Assembly (NCBI GenBank): GCA_001689415.1
Contig: LUJM01000072.1
Location: 1 to 10,339, forward strand
DNA from: Bacteroidales bacterium M2
Lineage (GTDB): Bacteria > Bacteroidota > Bacteroidia > Bacteroidales > Muribaculaceae
DNA: 10,339 bases
Reading direction: 5' to 3'
Shown here: piece after piece, positions 6,034-10,339 of the stretch
Layout of the letters: every line of letters starts with the position of its first letter
Numbering within the stretch: position 1 is the first letter of the stretch
Position numbers and translations under genes: made by a program
Notes under the pieces: generated by a model
Told to the model about the DNA's origin: nothing
The model's input: only the letters and a program-made list of their open reading frames with translations
Databases searched by the model: none

Positions 6034-8363
6034 CAAATCTCGATTTCGTCGAGAATCACGCCCGGAGTGAGGGCGGTAATGGTGATTGTATTGTCCTTGC
6101 CCTTGGTGACCGGGAAAGTAAAGGTGCGCGTAGCACGGTTGTTGAGCATATTCTCTTTCCATTCCTCGCTGCGGCCCTGAGTGCTGTAGTCGGCTGTCTG
6201 AGCCTTGCCGCCATTGCAGCTGACACTCACCTTGAGGCCTCCGCCATCAATCATCGGATGATTCGGAAGGAACGAAAGTGTAATACTCAACGATTCAGCG
6301 CCGTCGGCTGGTATGGTGTAGCTAACCGACTTGCCCTCGGGTATGCCGATAGCACGACCGCTACGACCAAGACCGGGATGCTTGACCGCTTCGCCACGAT
6401 AGGTGTCGACGTCGATACTGCGAGGCTCCGAAGCCACTGGTGCTTCGCAACTTGCGCCGGGTGTAAGGGGGTCGAACACTGCGAGTTTTCGCGGGCGCAT
6501 ATCCATAATTCCGCGCCACTTGCCACCATTGGCTATACCCTGGTTATAGATTTTGGTGAGAGCCACAATGCTGTCGTATGCTGCCTGGCTCTTGTTCCAG
6601 TCGGCTTTGCCATGGCGGGTGAGCTGGCCGTAGAGCATCTTGTTGTTCATCTGCGCTGCGGCCTGTACCGGGTATTTAACGAGCTGGAAATACTCGTCGC
6701 GGCGCTCGGGGGCAATAGTGTTGCCTGTCGATTCTACAGCATCCGACAAGCGGGCATAGTCGGCAAGGCGGCGGCTTACATAGCTGTCGCTCCAAGGCAG
6801 ATCGGTTACTGTGTTCCAGCGTTTGCGGTCGCGTTCCTCGGTGCGGGTATTACCCATAAACTCAGGGCGGCGGATAAAGGCAAGGCGGTAGTGAGCGTCC
6901 ATTATCGGCTGTATCTCCGCCGCTGTTTCCCGTCCGAATTCGCGGGCGAGGAACGACTGCATATGCTTCTGTACGCCCTCTTTTGCTACTGCGTCGAAAT
7001 CCCATGCCATATCCATGAAAAGCTCGGTCTGGTACTCGGCGGGCTTGATATCGCCCACATTGAGTATCCACATCTTCTTGATGCCGTGGCGGTAGGCCTC
7101 GCTCATCTGCTGGTAAAGCAGGTAGGGGCTGAATGTGCCAAGCCAAAGGTAGTCGTGGGGGCGACCCCAGTACGACACGTGGTAGTAGATGCCGTTGCCG
7201 CCGCTACGAGCCTGTTCTTCGGCGGTGGGGAAGTGGCGGATGTAGCCGTAGTTGTCGTCGCACCACATCAGGGTCACGTCGTCGGGAACTTCGAGCCCGG
7301 CATGATATACGTCGAGCACTTCCTTATAGGGGATAAACACCTGTGGCACTGAGCGCACGTCCTCATTCACATACTTGGCGATAAGCTCTCGCTGGTCGGC
7401 TAATACCTTTTCGAGGGCTTTTTTCTGATCTTCTACTGTCTTTGCTCCGAGCATGGCGCTGTCGTGCACACCGCGCATACCGAGGGTGTATACAATCTCC
7501 TGACCGGCAACATCACGTACACGGTCCTCCCAGAACTGAAGCACGCTGTCGCGGTTGTTTACATAGTCGTATGTGCCTTTGCCGCGACGTTTCCATTCCA
7601 CCGCTGTGCTCGATGCCATAGGCTCGCAGTGGCTGCCACCGATATAGATACCGTACTTCTCGGCCATTTCGCGGTTGCCGGGCGTTAGGAAGAAGGGCTC
7701 GGTAACCTCGTGCATGGCGGGCCAATAGTAGTTGGCTCGCAGGCGGAGAAGTAGCTGGAATATCTTCTCGTTGGTCTTAGGGCCGATAATGCCGCGCTTG
7801 TTGCCGGGCTCCATTGTCTGCGAGCTCCATGGCATCAGGCCCCAGTCTTCGTCGTTGATAAAGATACCGCGATAGTCGACCGAAGGGGCTTGGCTGTCGC
7901 TATAATCGGCAGGCAGTACAAACGAATCCTTATGCTGCGGCGTCGCATCGGCCCACCATTCCCATGGCGACACGCCAAGGAGTCGTGATAGCTCGAGCAA
8001 GCCGTAGGCGGTGCCGTGGCTGTCGCTACCGGTTATGAGCAGGCGGTTGTCGCTAAGAACCTTCATCACAAAGCCTTCGCGGGCCCCGAAAATAAATTCG
8101 CGCTCGGCATCGGTGAGGTGTTTGTCAATCGCAGGGGTATAAGTCGACGCGATAATACGTGGCGCTTTCTCTTCGGCTACAAGGGTGTCGGAAAGAACTG
8201 CGAGCATATCGCCCGATAGCATTTCGAGAGCCGACAATACCACCGGGGCTTTGTCGTCGCACGAAATGCCTACAGTCTTTCCGCTACCGAGATAAAACGG
8301 GGTCTGCATAGCAAAGCCACACAGACTCACCGTCAATACAATGCTTAGAATAAGTGATCTCAT
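6033..8363 (-). CDS. GH115 alpha-glucuronidase, secreted
   Basis: GH115 enzymes release glucuronic or 4-O-methylglucuronic acid side chains from glucuronoxylan; some Bacteroides members act on arabinogalactan. The 776-residue protein opens with a signal peptide (hydrophobic 4-18, likely cleaved near 19-21). A Rossmann-like N-terminal domain follows (about 25-155), then the family barrel with characteristic runs: YRGIFINDEDWGL (164-176), NYYWPAMHE (211-219), GGSHCEPM (242-249), YTLGMRGVHD (292-301), PYKEVLDVYHAGLEVPDD (345-362), WCDDNYGY (367-374), SYWGRPHDYLWLG (397-409) and NVGDIKPAEY (435-444). The rest is a helical region and the C-terminal beta domain (about 645-776) ending GVILDEIEI. The length is at the short end for the family but nothing is missing. 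Only the weak -7-like box at 8436-8443 precedes it, so it is probably co-transcribed with the esterase upstream. The family is certain; the exact polymer is inferred. Confidence 0.94.
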   Translation of the reverse strand: MRSLILSIVLTVSLCGFAMQTPFYLGSGKTVGISCDDKAPVVLSALEMLSGDMLAVLSDTLVAEEKAPRIIASTYTPAIDKHLTDAEREFIFGAREGFVMKVLSDNRLLITGSDSHGTAYGLLELSRLLGVSPWEWWADATPQHKDSFVLPADYSDSQAPSVDYRGIFINDEDWGLMPWSSQTMEPGNKRGIIGPKTNEKIFQLLLRLRANYYWPAMHEVTEPFFLTPGNREMAEKYGIYIGGSHCEPMASSTAVEWKRRGKGTYDYVNNRDSVLQFWEDRVRDVAGQEIVYTLGMRGVHDSAMLGAKTVEDQKKALEKVLADQRELIAKYVNEDVRSVPQVFIPYKEVLDVYHAGLEVPDDVTLMWCDDNYGYIRHFPTAEEQARSGGNGIYYHVSYWGRPHDYLWLGTFSPYLLYQQMSEAYRHGIKKMWILNVGDIKPAEYQTELFMDMAWDFDAVAKEGVQKHMQSFLAREFGRETAAEIQPIMDAHYRLAFIRRPEFMGNTRTEERDRKRWNTVTDLPWSDSYVSRRLADYARLSDAVESTGNTIAPERRDEYFQLVKYPVQAAAQMNNKMLYGQLTRHGKADWNKSQAAYDSIVALTKIYNQGIANGGKWRGIMDMRPRKLAVFDPLTPGASCEAPVASEPRSIDVDTYRGEAVKHPGLGRSGRAIGIPEGKSVSYTIPADGAESLSITLSFLPNHPMIDGGGLKVSVSCNGGKAQTADYSTQGRSEEWKENMLNNRATRTFTFPVTKGKDNTITITALTPGVILDEIEI

Positions 8364-8435
8364 AGTTTGGTGTTTTGTTTAAGTTTCACAAGCCCAACGA
8401 ACTTATAGCCACGCTTATAGTCTTGAAAAAACAAC

Positions 8436-8443
8436 CAAAGGTA
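8436..8443 (-). promoter_or_regulatory. Candidate -7 box upstream of the GH115 gene
   Basis: On the minus strand TACCTTTG fits TAnnTTTG and lies 73 bases before the GH115 ATG. At the -33 distance the CTAA-type heptamer array provides only TTA, not TTG. It may be a weak internal promoter or chance. The rest of the 124-base gap between the two genes holds the heptamer array and no other visible site. Confidence 0.35.
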
Positions 8444-8447
8444 ACTC

Positions 8448-8494
8448 CTAAACTCTAAACTAAGCTCTAAGTTCTAAAATCTAAGCCCTAAATC
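8448..8494. repeat. Degenerate heptamer array, CTAA type, overlapping the esterase stop codon
   Basis: Six units of the form CTAARNN in 7-base register (CTAAACT twice, CTAAGTT, CTAAAAT, CTAAGCC, CTAAATC) run from 8448 to 8494, with one 5-base interruption at 8462-8466. On the minus strand the unit reads nnYTTAG. The unit at 8488-8494 supplies the TAG stop codon and the Ile codon before it in the esterase gene. The form resembles telomere-like simple repeats, but the chromosome context makes a telomere role unlikely. Confidence 0.8.
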
Positions 8495-10068
8495 CTATTG
8501 AGCCAAGAAATAACTTCAGCTTGCCACTGAGGCTTGAAATAAACACGGTCGCGCATACCCCAGCCGTGGCCGCCGACAGGGTAAATGTGCATCTCTACAG
8601 GCACATTATTGGCCTTGAGGGCTTTAAACATACGCAGACTGTTTTCGGGGGGTACTGCGGTGTCATCTGCCGACAGTACGATAATTGCAGGCGGAGTGGT
8701 AGGGCTAACCTGACGATCGGCCGAGAAACGGTCGATCATTATCTGCGAGGGATTCTTGCCGATAAGGTTACGGCGCGATCCGGCGTGGGTCACACCCTCG
8801 TCCATACTGATTACAGGGTAGATAAGCACCTGGAAGTCGGGGCGGCTCAGACTGTCGCTGAGTGTAGATGTGCTTGCGGCAAGATGACCACCGGCCGAAA
8901 AGCCCATGATACCTACTTTATGTGCATCGATGCCAAGACTGTCGGCATGCGCACGCAGGTAGCGGATAGCCGCACGGCTGTCGTCTGTGGGGATATTGCT
9001 CTTGCCTCCGGGCAGGCGGTAGTTGAGAACAGCACAGGTGTAACCCTCGCCCGAGAGCCATTCGCCTACTCGAGTTCCTTCATGCTCCATTGCATGGTGA
9101 TCGTAGCCGCCTCCGGGGCATACCACGAGCGCCTTGCCGTTGGGCTGGGCGGGGCGATAGATTGTCAGCTGACCCGCAATATCACTCACCGGTGCGGGCT
9201 TGTCTACACTCACCCTCTCAGCCGACACAAGGTCAAGGTCTACGAGCTTGTTGAACATCTGTTTGCCAACGTACTCAGTCCATTCGCCGTTGAAATGCAA
9301 CTGGTCTTCGCCAAAGCCTGCATCGCTGAGGTCGATTACATATACATTGGGCAACTCCGAAGCCACCTTGAATTGCGCAGCCTCTACGACAGGGCTGTAC
9401 TGCTTCGATGTATGAGGTACTGTACCGAAAATAAACGGCAGAGTCTTGTCTTTTTCATCACCGGTAACGGCATAGATCTGATCGCGCATATAGGTAATCA
9501 AATCTTTGAAGTTGTCGTAATAAGCCTCAGGTATCTTGCGGTCGCTTTCGCCCTGGTGCCACATGATAGCCTTCACGTCATAGCCGTCTTTGAGCTTGCT
9601 GAGTGTGGTCTCTGCACACTTGGCAAAACCCTCGGTAAGCGACTTTGCCAGCGACATGCCGCCGTCCTTCTTATTATACGACTTATTCTGCGCTAACCAC
9701 TCAGCATTGGCATACCACACCGGCTTTCCTTCCTTTGTCTGACCGGGAGTTATAGCCGTTCCGCCGTAGGTACACTTTATGGCATAAAAATCCTTATCCG
9801 ACGCCTTATCGATCAGATAATTCACCACATCACAATAGGCAAAGGTCTTACCAAACTTGAACTTGCCGAAACGACCGTCCTGAGTCGGACGCACATCGGC
9901 ATATTTCAAATGTTTGTAACCACGATTGAGATACGACGGTTTCTCAGAAACCAAAGCACGGCCTTCAGAATTAGATTGTCCGGCTGTAATAAAAACACTG
10001 GCAGGTTCACCTGCAAAGGAAATAAATGGCATAGCAGCAACAGCTGCCAACATAACAAACTTTTTCAT
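8488..10068 (-). CDS. Secreted two-domain carbohydrate esterase: SGNH (sialate O-acetylesterase-like) fused to alpha/beta hydrolase
   Basis: The 526-residue protein starts with a signal peptide (MKKFVMLAAVAAM, cleavage near FAG at 18-20). The first domain (about 22-285) is an SGNH esterase of the sialate O-acetylesterase/acetylxylan esterase type: nucleophile Ser32 in GQSN (30-33), YGG (101-103), WHQGESD (170-176) and the Asp-His pair DQLH (255-258). The second domain (about 300-526) is an alpha/beta hydrolase: oxyanion segment CPGGGY (317-322), nucleophile Ser391 in GFSAGG (389-394), acid at Asp468 or Asp469 in SADD, and His501 in GGHGWG. Both active sites look complete. Linked to the GH115 gene 124 bases downstream, it probably removes acetyl (and possibly feruloyl) esters from xylan or a similar polymer. 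I chose the ATG at 10068 because it starts the signal peptide; an upstream in-frame TTG at 10083 falls on the edge of the promoter. Substrates are inferred. Confidence 0.88.
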   Translation of the reverse strand: MKKFVMLAAVAAMPFISFAGEPASVFITAGQSNSEGRALVSEKPSYLNRGYKHLKYADVRPTQDGRFGKFKFGKTFAYCDVVNYLIDKASDKDFYAIKCTYGGTAITPGQTKEGKPVWYANAEWLAQNKSYNKKDGGMSLAKSLTEGFAKCAETTLSKLKDGYDVKAIMWHQGESDRKIPEAYYDNFKDLITYMRDQIYAVTGDEKDKTLPFIFGTVPHTSKQYSPVVEAAQFKVASELPNVYVIDLSDAGFGEDQLHFNGEWTEYVGKQMFNKLVDLDLVSAERVSVDKPAPVSDIAGQLTIYRPAQPNGKALVVCPGGGYDHHAMEHEGTRVGEWLSGEGYTCAVLNYRLPGGKSNIPTDDSRAAIRYLRAHADSLGIDAHKVGIMGFSAGGHLAASTSTLSDSLSRPDFQVLIYPVISMDEGVTHAGSRRNLIGKNPSQIMIDRFSADRQVSPTTPPAIIVLSADDTAVPPENSLRMFKALKANNVPVEMHIYPVGGHGWGMRDRVYFKPQWQAEVISWLNRI

Positions 10069-10072
10069 GCTG

Positions 10073-10101
10073 CAAATATACAAATAATTTCCTAACTACA
10101 A
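10073..10101 (-). promoter_or_regulatory. Esterase gene promoter (Bacteroidetes type), very close to the start codon
   Basis: On the minus strand TATATTTG (10080-10073) matches TAnnTTTG, with TTG at 10101-10099 some 18 bases upstream. Only four bases separate the box from the ATG at 10068, so transcription would begin at or within a few bases of the start codon. This promoter would drive the esterase gene and probably the GH115 gene after it. Confidence 0.65.
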
Positions 10102-10121
10102 TACCAAACAATCCAACCCAA

Positions 10122-10166
10122 GCAAAAGCCAATATTTTTGTCCCAAGCGCTGAGCTTCAGCGAAGC
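10122..10166 (+). repeat. 45-base dispersed element (copy A2)
   Basis: This copy matches A3 (10190-10234) at 41 of 45 positions. It contains CCAATATTTTTGTCCC and then the 15-base hairpin CGCTGAGCTTCAGCG (10148-10162; six pairs, three-base loop). An overlapping alternative hairpin GCTTC/GAAGC with loop AGC shares the same bases. It lies upstream of the esterase promoter. Confidence 0.82.
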
Positions 10167-10189
10167 AGGAACCAGCGAGCCACCACAAA

Positions 10190-10234
10190 TCAAAAACCAA
10201 TATTTTTGTCCCCGGCGCTGAGCTTCAGCGAAGC
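10190..10234 (+). repeat. 45-base dispersed element (copy A3)
   Basis: This copy is in the same orientation as A2, 68 bases further right, with the same hairpin at 10216-10230. A shorter related motif, GGCGAGCTCCGGCGAGCC (10278-10295), follows and resembles the AGC/GCGAGCC trailing part of A2. The whole 256-base right-hand gap is made of these motifs. The one open frame on its minus strand simply reads through the repeats. Confidence 0.82.
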
Positions 10235-10311
10235 ACCCATTAGACCAATCAGCCCTATTAGACCTACCACCAAAGCAGGCGAGCTCCGGCGAGCCCCCCA
10301 CACCACAAAGC

Positions 10312-10339
10312 AAAAAAAGCCCCGAAAGCTTTTGCCTTC
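10312..10339 (-). terminator. Possible partial terminator of a minus-strand gene beyond the window
   Basis: A run of seven As (10312-10318) is followed by GCCCCGAA (10319-10326), and the window ends in TTC. If the sequence continues GGGGC, it would form a GC-rich hairpin followed by a T-run on the minus strand, like the tnaA and pnp terminators. The right arm is cut off, so this is a guess. Confidence 0.35.

Noticed and set aside
8448..8494. Telomere repeat
   Set aside because: The array is short, degenerate, internal to a gene-dense chromosome and includes a stop codon; nothing suggests a linear end.
6258..9696. Long plus-strand open frames opposite the GH115 and esterase genes, and similar ones opposite pnp
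   Set aside because: They are antisense to genes with clear family motifs, have no start context or homology I recognise, and look like shadow frames.
10069..10083. Upstream TTG start for the esterase, adding five residues
   Set aside because: The added codons overlap the -7 box, and the ATG at 10068 starts a normal signal peptide.
10092..10313. A 73-codon minus-strand open frame across the right-hand gap
   Set aside because: It consists mainly of translated 45-base repeats and would change with each repeat copy; the box-hairpin structure explains the sequence better.

Overview
The window looks like chromosomal DNA from a gut-type Bacteroidales bacterium. Four genes have upstream boxes of the Bacteroidetes sigma-factor form (TAnnTTTG at -7, with TTG or TTTG about 18-21 bases further upstream). 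There are no Shine-Dalgarno-rich leaders. The gene content (tryptophanase, a GH115 alpha-glucuronidase, a double-domain esterase) fits that group. Most coding DNA is moderately GC-rich. Muribaculaceae would be a reasonable family guess, but this is an impression and not something the sequence proves.

Layout from left to right: a heptamer repeat array and a terminator; tnaA (minus strand); a 153-base divergent promoter region; tcdA-like tRNA t6A dehydratase (plus); an AT-rich gene for a GH25-type lysozyme-like exported protein (plus); a convergent gap holding a 45-base dispersed repeat, a heptamer array and the pnp terminator; pnp, polynucleotide phosphorylase with an Arg-rich repeated tail (minus); a 268-base gap filled mostly with heptamer arrays; a GH115 alpha-glucuronidase (minus); a short gap with a second kind of heptamer array; a fused SGNH-esterase/alpha-beta-hydrolase (minus); and a right-hand gap with two more copies of the 45-base repeat plus what may be the edge of a terminator for a gene outside the window.

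The two rightmost genes form the only clear functional unit. The exported double esterase is upstream and the exported GH115 enzyme follows 124 bases downstream on the same strand. Together they would strip ester groups and (methyl)glucuronic acid side chains from a plant glucuronoxylan or arabinogalactan-type polymer. No SusC/SusD pair, regulator or backbone-cleaving glycosidase is visible here. tnaA, tcdA and pnp are single housekeeping or catabolic genes, each with its own apparent promoter.

I found no defence system, CRISPR array, transposase, tRNA or rRNA. The most unusual material is non-coding. One class is a set of degenerate arrays with a strict 7-base period (four CATT/AATT-type and one CTAA-type), two of which abut the stop codon of a polysaccharide gene. 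The other class is a three-copy 45-base element that pairs a promoter-like box with a small hairpin.
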